This document shows, piece after piece, positions 1 to 11,013 of a stretch of 64,000 nt of DNA (position 1 is the first letter of the stretch; every line of letters starts with the position of its first letter). The DNA lies in the NCBI GenBank assembly GCA_025201705.1, contig MU616607.1, forward strand, positions 1-64,000. Reading direction: 5' to 3'. The stretch is from Dissophora ornata (lineage: Eukaryota > Mortierellomycota > Mortierellomycetes > Mortierellales > Mortierellaceae). Under the pieces are notes generated by a model. It was given only the letters and a program-made list of their open reading frames with translations, did no database searches and was not told the DNA's origin. The position numbers and the translations under genes are program-made.

Positions 1-51
1 AAAAAAAAAAAAAAGAAAAAGGAAAAGGAAAAAGAAGCAGAGGTTCCATAC

Positions 52-2174
52 CTTCTTGAAGGTGCTCAAAGAAGCCAAAATAGATCCTCCGATCCAGGTG
101 CTGTATTTACGCTCTGGGGGTGCCGAGATCTTGATCTTGATATCTTTCAAGGCCAACTTCCTGACCTCATGCAACAGGCGATCACCGAATCCCTTGCACA
201 AAGTAGATCCTCCCGACAGGACAATGTTGGTGTACAGTGACTTGCGGAGGTCCATGTCTGAACGACTGATCGAATCAATAACAACCTGGTGGATACCTGG
301 GTATTCCTGTCCAATCAGCTCTGGGTTGAACAGGATCTCAGGCGCTCTGAACCTCTCGGCTCCCAACTAGTGCAGGTTGGACAAGTTCAATAAAAGGTGA
401 TTTAGTTGGATGCAATAGAATACCTCCTGTCGAAAGCCCTCAATGTAAGGGCGCTACGCCTGGCATGTTCCTCACCTTGATTGTGTTTCCATCGGGCAAC
501 ATAAAGTCCTCCTTCTTCTCTCCTGCCTCCTTCTCCTCCTTAGCAGGGTTGAGTGGCAAATAGCAGGTCTTCTCCTTGATAATGCGAACAACCTCCTTTT
601 CGGCAGTCGTGTGGAAGTGATAGCCGGATTTGCGGAGCAACAGCTGCAAGTGTTCCGTGACATCCCTACAGAGACGCATGCAGTTTCAACATCGAGGTTA
701 GAGTGTCGATGTACTCCGATCTACCTTTGGCAATGTTCCTTGTCCAAAGATGCGATTACATACCTGCCGGCGATATCTACACGTTGGATCGCATGGGGAA
801 TAGCGAAACCTTCGTAAACAGGCACAGCGTGGGTCACACCATCTCCAGAGTCGAGCACAACACCAGTCGTTCGTCCAGATGAGTACCTGTAGCAAAAGTC
901 ATCAAACTGTCAGGACATTTCCTGTACAAGCGTACAAAAACTATACAAGAAAACAAGAGACACTCCTATGTACACGGCGCTCCTAGATTACGATGACTTA
1001 CAAACTCAACACTGCTTGTATGGAGGTGAAGAGAGCAGGGACGTTGAAAGTTTCGAAGAAGATCTGAGCTGCCATTTCACGGTTCCTCATGGGGTTGAGA
1101 GGTGCCTCAGTCAAGAGGACGGGATGCTATTGATATAGAGCAGGCGGCAATATAGTCAGTTAACATTCCGGGAGCATGCTCAATAGCGCAGAGTCGAGCT
1201 CGTGTGGCGATTGACGATGGAAACGAGAGCAGCGCGCATGATACCCAAATTAAAGGAATAAAAAAAAAATTGCACATGACAGTGGACACATTTTTTTTTG
1301 TTGGATTGGTGATGTGGCACTATCGGATACAGCAACACTCCACCCCTTGTAAAAAACCCCTGCACTTTTCGTGATAGTAATGTTTCGCCTCAGTCAACCC
1401 GCATCCGCCTCTCATGCGTTCTCCCATTCTTTTCGTTGGGATGTTTGACGCCGCAAGCGCCCCGAGATACTGTGAGGGAAGGAGGGATGAGCAAAGAGTC
1501 AAACATTTCTCTTTCTTACCTCCTCAGACATGGTTTTGAGCTCATCCGAATAGATGTGCTGCCAGATTTTCTCCATGTCGTCCCAGTCCTGGACAATACC
1601 GTGTTCAATCGGATACTTGATCTTCAGCAGACCACGCAGTTCCTGAGCCTTCTTGCCAATAAACACGTCGCCCTCGACTGCTCCTGCCATGATCCTGACA
1701 TGCTTAGGGCGTCCGACACTAGTGTTATCAAAGATTCCGAAAAGAACATGTCCAAAAAAAAACACTTAGCAGACGATACATGTCCATGAGAAGCAAAGAC
1801 ATTAGGGCCCTGACAGAGGTGTGAGAAACCCAGAGAGAGAGGTCATCGGGGTTTGCTTTTGGCAAAGCTGGAAACACCAATGGAAGGAGATGCATTCGGA
1901 AAGAAAAGAAAAGAAAAACTTACAAGGAAGGGAAAAAGCACTTTGGTTGATCATCTCCAGCAAAGCCGGCCTTGATGACTCCTGATCCCTACATGCGAGA
2001 AAAGAACAAAAAAAAAAAAGCTGTTGGGTCAACTACTTCTTGGTCGGACATATATTTTTTATTTAGGCACGCGCCGCACAGGGACCGCCCATGGGTGGAC
2101 TGCATAACGACAGCACTAGTACTCACATTGTCAATGACAACGGGCTGATTTGTGAGAACGTCTTCGTATTCCAT
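52..2174 (-). CDS. ARP1: Actin-related protein Arp1 (centractin), 3' end beyond window
   Basis: Arp1 forms the short actin-like filament of dynactin, the cofactor that lets cytoplasmic dynein carry nuclei and vesicles. Seven exons are visible: 2127-2174, 1924-1988, 1520-1718, 1002-1126, 764-886, 476-665 and 52-366. They join in phase to 355 codons. The start [16 protein letters not shown] followed by [12 protein letters not shown] is the actin-fold phosphate loop in its centractin form. Later landmarks are [46 protein letters not shown] and [15 protein letters not shown]. These fit Arp1 better than conventional actin, as does the charged insert before LPDGNTIK. The last exon (the usual short C-terminus) lies to the left of base 1, because an A-rich intron fills bases 1-51. 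The ATG sits at the family N-terminus. Confidence 0.93.
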
Positions 2175-2662
2175 GTTAATTTAAATTTGCTTTGGTGGGG
2201 GGTGGGGGGTCGAGATCAAGTTTGGGGTTGGAGGATGAGTAATGCCAGCGCCCAAGTTCAGGTTGTAATGAGCAAAAAAAAAAACGTTTCAATGCCACCA
2301 AGTACAGCTCTGTGAGATGCGGCAAGGCAAGATGTTTGCGGATAGGGGGGAATGAATACGCAGTCGAGTAAAAGCGAATTCAAAAAGTGCAAGATGAAAA
2401 AGAACGATGGGGAAGAAAAGGGTTGGTGGGAGGATGGGGAACAGGCAGCCAGGAGGAGGAGGGAAAGAGGGCTGGGCGATAATGACTGTGACGTATCAAA
2501 CAATTCTAGACATGCTCGGGCACACACGCGCGACCCATCCTTGCTTGCGCGTGTTGTTCATTTTTCAAAAATCACGCATGTTCGTTCGACATGCACGACA
2601 CGACAGGACACGGCTCTGTCTTGTATTATAGTATTTTATTTGTTTGTATGGTCCTGTATTCG
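2175..2662. promoter_or_regulatory. Intergenic: Arp1 upstream region and queuine transferase 3' end
   Basis: About 490 bp lie between the Arp1 start and the queuine tRNA-ribosyltransferase stop, both on the minus strand. Near the right end, 2635-2640 reads AATAAA on the minus strand, 23 bp past that stop, and is a likely polyadenylation signal. No convincing gene is seen; the small ORFs here lack codon structure. The Arp1 promoter should lie in the left part. Confidence 0.5.
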
Positions 2663-4073
2663 CTAGTTCGGTCTTTCCTCCTCCATAAGATCCTCCTTCA
2701 TAAGATCCACGTTGACGCTCTTCAACGCGTTCACGGCCCATTCGGGATATGCGCTCTTCTCCACAAACAGATCCTTGAAGAACTTGTGGATGAACTGTGG
2801 GAACTGATCCTCGATAATGCTCTCCCGGATCTGCCTCATCAGTCGCAGCTGGTATGCAGTGTTGTGGATTGAGATCAAATGGCATCCCACTGTCTCCTTT
2901 GTCACCACCGTGTACAGATATGCCCTCGGGTATGATTTGCATGCGATGCAGTCGCATCCTTCCTCAATTGGTCTAAAGTCATCCTTGAACTTTGCCTGAC
3001 GCAGACTAAGCGTTCCTGTTGCTGTCAATGCGTTTCCGAAACGTGCTGTTCTCGTGGGGAAAACACAATCGAACATGTCCACACCCAGCGCCACACATAC
3101 AACCAAATCCTCAGCGTATCTGTCAGGGCAACAATTTCAAAAAAAAAAAAAAAGTGAGTGAGTGAGTGAGTGATAGGATATTAACTTCGAATTAGAGCAA
3201 TGTGCGATTGCGAAAGACTGTCGTCGCATGAAACCGTACCCAACACCCATGCAGTATATTGGCTTCTCCCTTGGCATCAGATCTGTGCACTGCGTAACAA
3301 CTCTCCAGAACTTGTCTTTCTCCTCTCCTCCACTCAGTCCTCCGATGGCATAACCAGGCGTGTCTCGTCTCACCATCTCCTCAATGCACTTCTTCCTTAA
3401 ATCCGGATCCAGTCCTCCTTGAATGATCGCAAACAGGTTTTGTGTCTCTGGTTTCTTGTGTGCTTTGATACATCGGTCCAGCCAGCGAATGGATCGCCAC
3501 ATGGCCTCCTCCACGCGGGGGCCAGTCGTCAATGAAGAGACAACATCGTCCAGTTGCATCATGATGTCTGCGCCGATCGAGTTTTGAAGAGACATGGAGT
3601 GTTCTGGGGTGAGGAGCATCAATGATCCGTCATGGGGCGACTCAAATTGAACTCCTTGTTCTGTGATCTCGGCCAGTTTCAACAGCGACACCATCTGAAA
3701 TCCGCCACTGTCCGTCAGCAGGTTGCGATTCCAGCCCTGAAAGACGTGAGCGCCACCACAAGTATCCAGCAGCTCCTGTCCTGGACGCAAGCCCTATTTG
3801 TATGGCACGGTTAGCAGGCTGGGAGAGGAGGGGGAAAGAGCCGAGCGACCAAAAGCTACGAGTTTCGCTTACAAGATGGTAGGTATTGTTGAGCATGATT
3901 TGACAGCCGAGTCCCTCGATTTGGTCAGGGGTGATGCCCTTCAGGGTACCCTGGGTTCCAACGGGCATGAAGACAGGAGCATTGACTGGGCCGTGGGGCA
4001 GGGTGAGAACTGCGGCTCTGGCCTTGGTGGTGCTGCACTTGGCAAGGACCTCCCATGTCAAGGCGGATTTCAT
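2663..4073 (-). CDS. QTRT1: Queuine tRNA-ribosyltransferase catalytic subunit (QTRT1-like)
   Basis: This enzyme swaps guanine 34 of Tyr, His, Asn and Asp tRNAs for queuine, working as a heterodimer with QTRT2, usually at the mitochondrial surface. Exons 3873-4073, 3240-3793 and 2663-3119 join to 403 residues, close to the family length. [16 protein letters not shown] is near the N-terminus. [10 protein letters not shown] (Asp about 95) holds the general-base aspartate, and [17 protein letters not shown] (about 264-280) holds the nucleophilic aspartate. [12 protein letters not shown] and a later SIHNTAYQL histidine form the zinc site. I chose MKSALTWEV as the start. An in-frame upstream ATG at 4163 would add 30 residues, possibly a targeting extension. 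The gene is divergent from the Era-like GTPase. The second intron contains A and GTGA repeats. Common ascomycete yeasts lack this enzyme. Confidence 0.92.
3139..3173. repeat. Poly(A) plus (GTGA)n microsatellite in an intron
   Basis: About 15 A residues are followed by about five GTGA copies. The tract lies inside the second intron of the queuine transferase gene, so length changes would not alter the protein. Confidence 0.9.
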
Positions 4074-4335
4074 TATGCGTGAGACTGGCTGAAGGCGCTG
4101 AATGGTGATGGCTCTTGGGAAGGTGGAGGGTCGATGGGGAGTGAAAAAAATAAGCACAGACACTCAGGTACAGCACGCAGGAACGGTCTTCGCCTGTGGA
4201 TCAGTTGGGCCAACAACAACAACCTCAGCCACTCAAGCTGCTCTGCCCTCGAGAGTCGCACAGAAGAAAAACGGTTGGACAATTCTGTTGTGCCCTGTTC
4301 TTCCTCCAACCATTCGACATCCAAGTAACGTAGAA
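4074..4335. promoter_or_regulatory. Shared divergent promoter region
   Basis: Only 262 bp separate the start codons of the queuine transferase (-) and the Era-like GTPase (+). Both products act on RNA, and both can be linked to mitochondria. I see no clear TATA box. Shared control is an inference from spacing. Confidence 0.45.
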
Positions 4336-5849
4336 ATGAGCTGCTCTGCATCGCTCGCCAGGTCCGTGTGGTCTATGAGCTCCAAGTTCAGTGTCTCTCC
4401 ACCAACCTTGACAAGCCCTCGTCGGATACAGGGCTTTGCGCACCGGCACTTTGCAACCAAGAGCAAAAGCGACCGTCACGACAAGGACAGCACAGTAGCA
4501 AGGCCACGATCGCTCGAGCTCTTGAAGCGCACCCTCTACGAAAAGAAGAAAAAGTTACAGGAGATCACAGAGCGTCAGGCGCCGTCAGGCTCAATAGCTG
4601 CTTCATCAGAATCATCGCCTGATCCAATGAATTCATCGCTCTCCCCGAGGGTAGCAGCCCAGGGTAAAGACCGTTCCGAGCCACGGATCCACAGGCCTCT
4701 TGATCGAGCCATGCCGATCTTTGCTAGCCCTGCAAATATGTTCGTTAGACTTCCCAAGGTCGTCCGGGATTTCCCACAGCCAGAGAATTCAGAGATAGTA
4801 AAGATCGCTCTCATTGGATCGCCCAATGTCGGCAAATCCACCATTGTGAACGACCTTGTCGGGAGCGCAGTTTCAATTGCTTCAATCCGACCTCACACAA
4901 CAAGAGCGCGGATCAAAGCTGTGTTGACACACCAAAACAAGCAGATCGTGTTTTATGATACCCCCGGCGTCGTTCCCGAGAAGAACATCTCGAGATTAAA
5001 TCGCGAGTTGGTCACGGCATCATGGAAGGCAATTGAGGAGGCCGATTATTTGATGGTGGTCATGGACTGCAGCAAGTTGCTGGATCATAGTGTGATCACA
5101 GAGTCGTATATCTTTCAGCGACTGGAAAAACTAGAAAAGAAAGTCCCCGCGGTTCTTGTCTTTAATAAGGTGAGCTGTCAATTCATGCAATGGTTTGTTT
5201 GCCAAGAGGATGCATTTTCGCATTGACGCTCATGCCATCAACCTGACCATGTCCGCTATCTTGCCCTAGATGGACTTGGTCAAGGGTCGTGACGAAAAAC
5301 TGCAAGGATTCGTTCAGGAGTACAGCCAAAAATACCCCAACTTTGTCAAGACGATTTTCACCAGTGCGCAGACGCCTAAGGTGGGGATCCAGGAACTTCG
5401 ATCTCACCTCTTGTCCCTGACTCAGCCAGGGCCATGGCTCTACCCTGCGGATCAAAAGTCGGACCAGTCAGACTTGAGTCGCGTCGAGGACATGATCCGA
5501 TCGGAGGTGTATGAATTGCTCAAAGTTCCTTACCATATTCAACAAGTAAACGCTGGCTGGACAGAGCTCGAGGATGGAGTGTTGCGGATCGATCAGAACT
5601 TGGTGGTCGATCGACCTGGCTTGAAGGTAAAAAGAAAAAACAAGGCAATTTGCTCCACATTTGTCTACATTATATATTTTCGACGTGAGACTGACTTCGA
5701 CATGTTGTGCTTTGTAGAAAATCATTGTGGGCACCAACGGTAAGGTGATTCGGGATCTGACATTAAGCGCAAGGCAGAATATAGGAAGAGCACTGCAAAG
5801 GAGGGTCCTGCTCAACCTGCAAGTCAAAGTAAAATCAAAAAAGATATAA
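4336..5849 (+). CDS. Era-like GTPase with KH domain, mitochondrial (ERAL1-like)
   Basis: Era-family GTPases bind the 3' end of small-subunit rRNA and help assemble the small ribosomal subunit. Exons 4336-5169, 5270-5626 and 5718-5849 join to 440 residues. The first 150 or so residues are basic, Ser/Thr-rich and poor in acidic residues at the very start (MSCSASLARSVW), which suits a mitochondrial targeting region. G1 is GSPNVGKST at about 161, G3 is DTPG at about 208, and G4 NKMD is completed across the first splice junction at about 277-280. G5-like TSAQ follows. The last exon encodes the KH segment KKIIVGTNGKVIRDL. An in-frame ORF extends upstream to 4102 but overlaps the divergent promoter, so MSCSAS is preferred. 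The stop lies 50 bp from the convergent Bud13 stop. Confidence 0.9.
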
Positions 5850-5899
5850 TCTAGGATCGACAATAAAACATGTCGCTTTTTTGTATTATTGTGCTTATG

Positions 5900-7432
5900 T
5901 TACATGTCTTCGACACTCCACATGTGTGCCTCCATCGCGTTGTTCTTTCGCGTATTCATGCGCTCAAAGTAGCTCTTCTCAAATTCGTTGGAGCGGTCAA
6001 CACCATCCCACCGGTAGCCAGGTCGAATGTTAAAACGGTTGGGCGGAATGTTTCCTTGGTAAAGTGGATACTTACGAGTCGCCTTCTTGGCTTTCTTTGT
6101 GCCAGACAAAAATGCTGCCGCAGGGTCGTTCCATCTCTCCCGTTCCTTCATTTCCTCGTTGAGTTCACTGTCGTCCTTGAATCGTGCTAGGGGTTTGAAC
6201 TTTTCTTCCTCCTCTCTCTTTTTCTTGTCAGCCTCTGCCTCACGCTGCACTAATCCCTTGCCCCACTCCATTTGACGTTCCTGCTTCTCGATCTCACGGC
6301 GCGCTGCTTCCGCTTTTTCGAGCTTTTCCTGTACCTTATCGATTTTTCGACCTAAAGTGATAGGTGAAGATACACAGATGGAAAAAAAAAATTAATTTTA
6401 AAAGTAGGATGGCATTCGGGCGACTACCTCATAGTCTCAAACATACCTTGAGCATCACGATACACTGTCTCTGCATCGCGACCAGTCTTGGACGGGTCCA
6501 GAGAATTCATTCTATCTAGATACTCCTGTTTCCTCCTTTCCATGTCCCGCTTGACGCTTTCGGCTGTTTGTAATCCTACCTCTGCTCCTGAGCTCATACG
6601 TTCAACGGACCGTGACCTTGATCTGCGTGAGGGCGAGACTGATCGTGACGGCGAACGCCTCCTCTTTTGCTGGACAGGAGATTGTGACCTTGAAGGCGAT
6701 CTAGAGTGCCTCGTTCCTCTTTGTAACTCTGGCGACCGTCCTCGAGGCGGTGAAGGCGATCTCCTACTGATATATAGCTGCTGCTCGGGCGAGTACGCCC
6801 GCTCTCTCACGGTAGGTTTTGAAGATTCCTTCCAAGTTTTCTTTGGTTTCCTGAGGCGTTCTGTCGATTCCGTTTCCACCACTATTAACGCAAATGGAAC
6901 ATGGTTGTTAATATAGGATAGTGGGAAGGCATGCGTTTTTTGCGCCCTACTTTGAATCGATTTGCTGCTTGTCTTTACCAACGCCAGCGATCGCCGGTCT
7001 TTCGTCTTCATTCTCAACATCATCCCACTCGGGCACGACATTCCTCTGCAAGACTGCCTCGCGAGACTGTTCTGGTTCTCCTTGACGGATCGTTGCCCAG
7101 CTGCTCGAATTGGACTTGTACAGTGGTGCTTTAGGCTGCTCTACAACAGGCACTGTGGGGTTTTGCGAAAGTGGTTAAACCTTAAGTATTGAAGTCGTAG
7201 AGCGTTATTGGATACAGCGCTTGTTTGTGCGAAACTTACTGTCGTCGTCATTGTCGGATTCCGAAGCTGCGTTCTTCCATGAGACCTCGTCCTCGTCATG
7301 GATCGCGAAGTTGCCCTTCTTAACCGTGGACTTTTTAACTGTCTTCTTTTTCTTCAGTCTCCGCTTCTTGTGGTCCTCCAGCGATGCTGGTTTGGACATG
7401 TACTTTTTGAGGTAATCCTGTGTTGAAGACAT
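5900..7432 (-). CDS. BUD13: Pre-mRNA-splicing factor Bud13 (CWC26)
   Basis: Bud13 is part of the RES complex (Bud13, Snu17, Pml1), which stabilises the activated spliceosome and helps retain unspliced RNA in the nucleus. Exons 7240-7432, 6979-7152, 6447-6881 and 5900-6351 join in phase to 417 residues. The N-terminus MSSTQDYLKKYMSK with a following Lys-rich run, and the C-terminus PNRFNIRPGYRWDGVDRS...WSVEDM, are family signatures. The middle has Arg/Ser-rich repeats (SRSPSRSQSP, SRRSRSRSVER) as in animal Bud13. The second-exon donor at 6978 (GTAAAG) keeps phase, whereas a second GT at 6950 would not. Upstream in-frame ATGs run to 7573, but the family start fits MSSTQ. The gene is divergent from the methyltransferase gene, 163 bp away. 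Confidence 0.9.
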
Positions 7433-7595
7433 GACTGGATTGCTGGGAGGCGATTTCCTGTTGTTGGATGTTCGCAAAGGTTGAAGTGGGTGATCTGCGG
7501 CACAGAATGGGCAAAGGTAGTCACTGAATCGTACGAGCTGCAAACACTTCAATACAACAGCTTTTTTTGCCATTCAACCCGCCGAATCAGTAACA

Positions 7596-8541
7596 ATGGT
7601 CTATGCCGAGGTGCCCGATGACCCAACAGCCTACAAAAGACAGGAATACTGGTAACAGGATAGGATGCCAAGGCAATGGACAGAAAAAGTTCAGGACTCT
7701 TCATTTTGATCCAGTACTAAAAGGCGCCAGTGTGTCCGTACTTTCGTCCACAGGGAGGAGCGATATTCCAAGGAAGAGTCGTTCGACTGGTTCAAGACCT
7801 ATGCGGATTTGAAACCCCTGTTGAACAAGCACATCGCCACCAAAGATGCAAGGATATTGATGCTCGGCTGTGGTAACTCAAGTAAACTATATACGGAGTG
7901 GTTTTCTTTGCACGTTCAATAGGAAGATATATGTAAATGTATATTTTTAAAGTGCACGAGAACCTGACCTCCTTTTTTTTGTTGCTTAATTGTGGATAGC
8001 ACTCTCTGAAGATATGTATGACGACGGGTACCATAACATTTTCAACATCGACTTTTCGAAAACCGTCATCGAGAACATGACAGAAAAGTGCAAGGACCGT
8101 GTTGGCATGGAATGTAAGGATGTCGATAAATCAGAGGCCACAAGAAGTCTTAGTGACCCACTTAATTCACACTCTGCCACCTTTTATTCACCGAAATTAG
8201 GGATCGAGATGGATATCAAGGATCTCAAGTTCGAGGACTGCAGTTTCGACGTTGCAATCGACAAGGGCACAATGGACGCCCTGATGTGCGACCGCGGCGA
8301 TGTCTGGAATCCAGACGAGGAACTTATCAGAACCGTAGCGCAAGAGGTGGACGAGGTTGTGCGTGTCCTTAAAGTTGGTGGCCAATTCCTCTACATCACA
8401 TTCGGACAGCCTCATTTTAGAAAACGGCATCTTGAGCGGCCATGCTGGACAGTTGAGACCTCAACATTGGGGGATGCATTCCATTACTTTTTCTATCATA
8501 TGGTCAAGCAGGATTCCACTGCAACATCATCGACAGCATAG
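7596..8541 (+). CDS. Class I methyltransferase, EEF1AKMT4-like
   Basis: This is a seven-beta-strand SAM-dependent methyltransferase of the EEF1AKMT4/METTL13-related group; relatives methylate lysines of elongation factor eEF1A. Exons 7596-7651, 7754-7881, 8000-8113 and 8201-8541 give 212 residues. The start MVYAEVPDDPTAYKRQEYW leads to a DWFKTY segment and the SAM-binding motif ILMLGCGNS. The acidic DIKDLKF strand follows, then the motif FDVAIDKGTMDAL, typical of this subgroup. VLKVGGQFLYITFGQPHFR is the late strand. Bases 8114-8200 are an intron of 87 bp, a multiple of three without an in-frame stop; removing it restores the EWIEMDI motif. The true substrate is not visible in sequence. Confidence 0.85.
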
Positions 8542-8685
8542 CCCTCACTTTTAGATAGAATAAACGATATTTGGATATATTGTTTGAGTTGGTGATGTGA
8601 TGGATGCGGATGGTACAAGCTATGGTACAGTGAGAAGTGTGTATACGGATGAAACGAGAAGCGGATACTTTCGGCGATAAATCCT

Positions 8686-9632
8686 CTACGAATCAGCTTG
8701 CACCTCGGAGGATGACGGTGTGTCATTAAAGAGATCGTGTTTGCAAAGCGGACACTGCGTAGACTTATTGGTAAGCCAGATATCTAGCAAGGCGGGCGAT
8801 GCATTCGAGTTAGTCGTCATTGTTCAAACTCGGGAGCTGCCTTTAATACATCCTATAGATTAGTGTTCGACACCTACCGATGCACTCGACATGGTATTCA
8901 TGTCCACATGGGAGCACTCGAATTCGATCCTCGGTCGCATATTCTGCCAGACAGATTGAGCATAGCTCTTGGGTTGAGTTACTGCCTGAAGATTCTTGGA
9001 CATCTGGCTGCATTGTTACAATAGTACAGTCTGATGAAAGCGCAGGTGTTGTTTGCATCGCCGCTGTAAACGTCGACATTCGGGCTGTCTGGTTAGCGCT
9101 GGGTGAGCTGACAGATGACGAACAGTGAGACGAATCCCGGTTCCACAGCCTTCCTATCCGAGTCAGGTTCATGAGGGCATTGTTCTGGTTCGCTGGCTGA
9201 GGCTCGCCCTGTTTTCCGTCCTCGTTTGGAGAATCATTGATTTTGTCTAAAGCCTGATCAGTTGCCCTTCCGTCATACATCGCCGCCGCAGGGACTAGGG
9301 TGTCGTTCTTGTCAAGAAAGAGGTGTTGTTGAGAGGGGTAGATGCGGATGGGGAAGGACTTGTCGATGGCTCTCTGTTCCAGGACGCGTGCTTTCTCACC
9401 GTCCATAGCATATTCTACTGCTGTCTGTTGTGGAGTTGATCGGGAGAACTTTAGGATCATGACCGCAAGACAGCCTGTTGAAAGATGGAGGTAGGCTTGT
9501 CAATCAACATGTATTCCCAGCGTTGGTGCTATCTCGGAGCAAAGAGCGAGGAAAGATGTGCGAAAAAAGGAGTACCAACTTACAGAGTCCAATAAATAGC
9601 AACATCAATCCGCCAATAGTCAGCACCCTCAT
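8686..9632 (-). CDS. Membrane-anchored RING-H2 protein (probable E3 ubiquitin ligase), array unit 1
   Basis: This is a probable E3 ubiquitin ligase bound to a membrane. Exons 9584-9632, 8878-9474 and 8686-8783 join to 247 residues. The N-terminus MRVLTIGGLMLLFIGL continues across the first splice into CCLAVMILKF, making one hydrophobic span at about 4-25. A Ser/Thr-rich linker follows. A RING-H2 lies at 188-229 (C188, C191, C206, H208, H211, C214, C226, C229), the last two cysteines being in QCPLCKH. The second intron splits the RING. The array's left edge (8877) falls on that splice site, so only this copy owns the final exon. Six downstream copies have the first two exons but no third. The target is unknown. 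The gene is convergent with the methyltransferase gene and divergent from acyl-CoA oxidase. Confidence 0.8.
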
Positions 9633-11013
9633 TGAGATCAAGGCAGAGTTCTATTGCGAGCAAAGTTGGTGGCAAGAATTAAAAAATTGGTGCAAATTCA
9701 AAATGAGAACTGCCACACATGAAGTGCCCACATCCACAGGTGAACATACATGTGTGGCGGCAGAGGAATGCTTGACGTGGGTGAGGGTCGGCTCTGCGGT
9801 GATGTATGTTGCAGAGGCAAATGATGTTTCCGAAGAGACGGTATGGGTGACCATGGACACTACAGACGATGCCATTTTTGAAAGTGATCTGCAGTGCAGT
9901 GTTGTATAGCCTCAGGAAAAGGACGGGTGCTTTGGGCGATAAACAACAGAGAGAGAAAGAGCTGAGTCCCGGGGGAAAGACGGAGCGAGATCTTGCGGCA
10001 GAGGGTCTTTCCCGCGTGAAATGAGATGTGGATGAAACATTTTTTCTGCCTGGGAATTTTATTTTTAAGCAACTCATGGGAGAGGCATGAACCAGCTGAA
10101 ATCGAATCGACGATTAAATGCCCAACAAGACGAGGGAGCCCAGCTGATTCGTCGATCAACGTGCAGTGCACAGCACACAGCGTGCCAAACCATGTTTTTC
10201 TTCTCCATCGGCATGCTCCACTCCTCTTTCCCCTTGCACGTAAGTCTATTACGTCCACAAACACGACGATCGCTGACGCGGCTCTTACAACCAACTCCAT
10301 GGAGTCGACGAGCAAATTGTTTCAGCTGCATGATCTGTATAGTCAGCGCAGCTGTTGAAGATTACATAACCTAACCCACTTGCGGTTGGCTAAATCGCTG
10401 GAAGCAAGATGCACGACGACTGTTGGTGGCCACATTAGCTCCACCCTGGGGAAGCTGCACTGGACTTGGCAGTCCTGAAACACGGACTGGTCAGAAAGCG
10501 CCAAGATTCGTGCAAGAGTACGATGTCAATCGCATTCGTAGTTGTTTCGGTCGAGCAAGCCGAGGAATAGACCCAACCTTATTTTCAATATTTTAGCTGG
10601 GGTTCTGCTGTCTCACGAATATCGGGTGCCACAGAACCAGACAGAAGCGAACAGCGAGCGAGATCCTGTCCGCCCCCATCGTTTTTTCTTTCTTTCGCGG
10701 TTGATGTTGCGATTGTCGACAGCTGTTGGGAAGTGACGAAACGTCAGCAAATGCATTCCGCCAAGCGAGGTTCATGGCTCTTCTTTAAAGTAACATTCTG
10801 CCCTGGCCCATGCGGATGGGCGAATACGACTTTGCAGTCGAGACCCGACCGTCGGGTAGCTTGGCTGCTCGCACATGCCCCACTCGTATAAGATAACTCT
10901 TCATCCGCACACCCCCTCCTCCTCATCTCTCCATTCTTCCCATTTACATTCCTCTCCTCGAATCTGCATCAAGTCTCATTCCTATTTTCTTTAGCCAAGT
11001 CGCAACAAACATT
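9633..11013. promoter_or_regulatory. Divergent intergenic region, RING-H2 to acyl-CoA oxidase
   Basis: This 1.38 kb stretch holds no recognisable gene. The first about 125 bp (to about 9757) is retained in units 2-7; the rest is deleted there. Near the right end TATAAGA at about 10888-10894 lies about 125 bp before the acyl-CoA oxidase ATG. It is followed by a long CT-rich leader, typical of a well-expressed fungal promoter. Confidence 0.55.
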
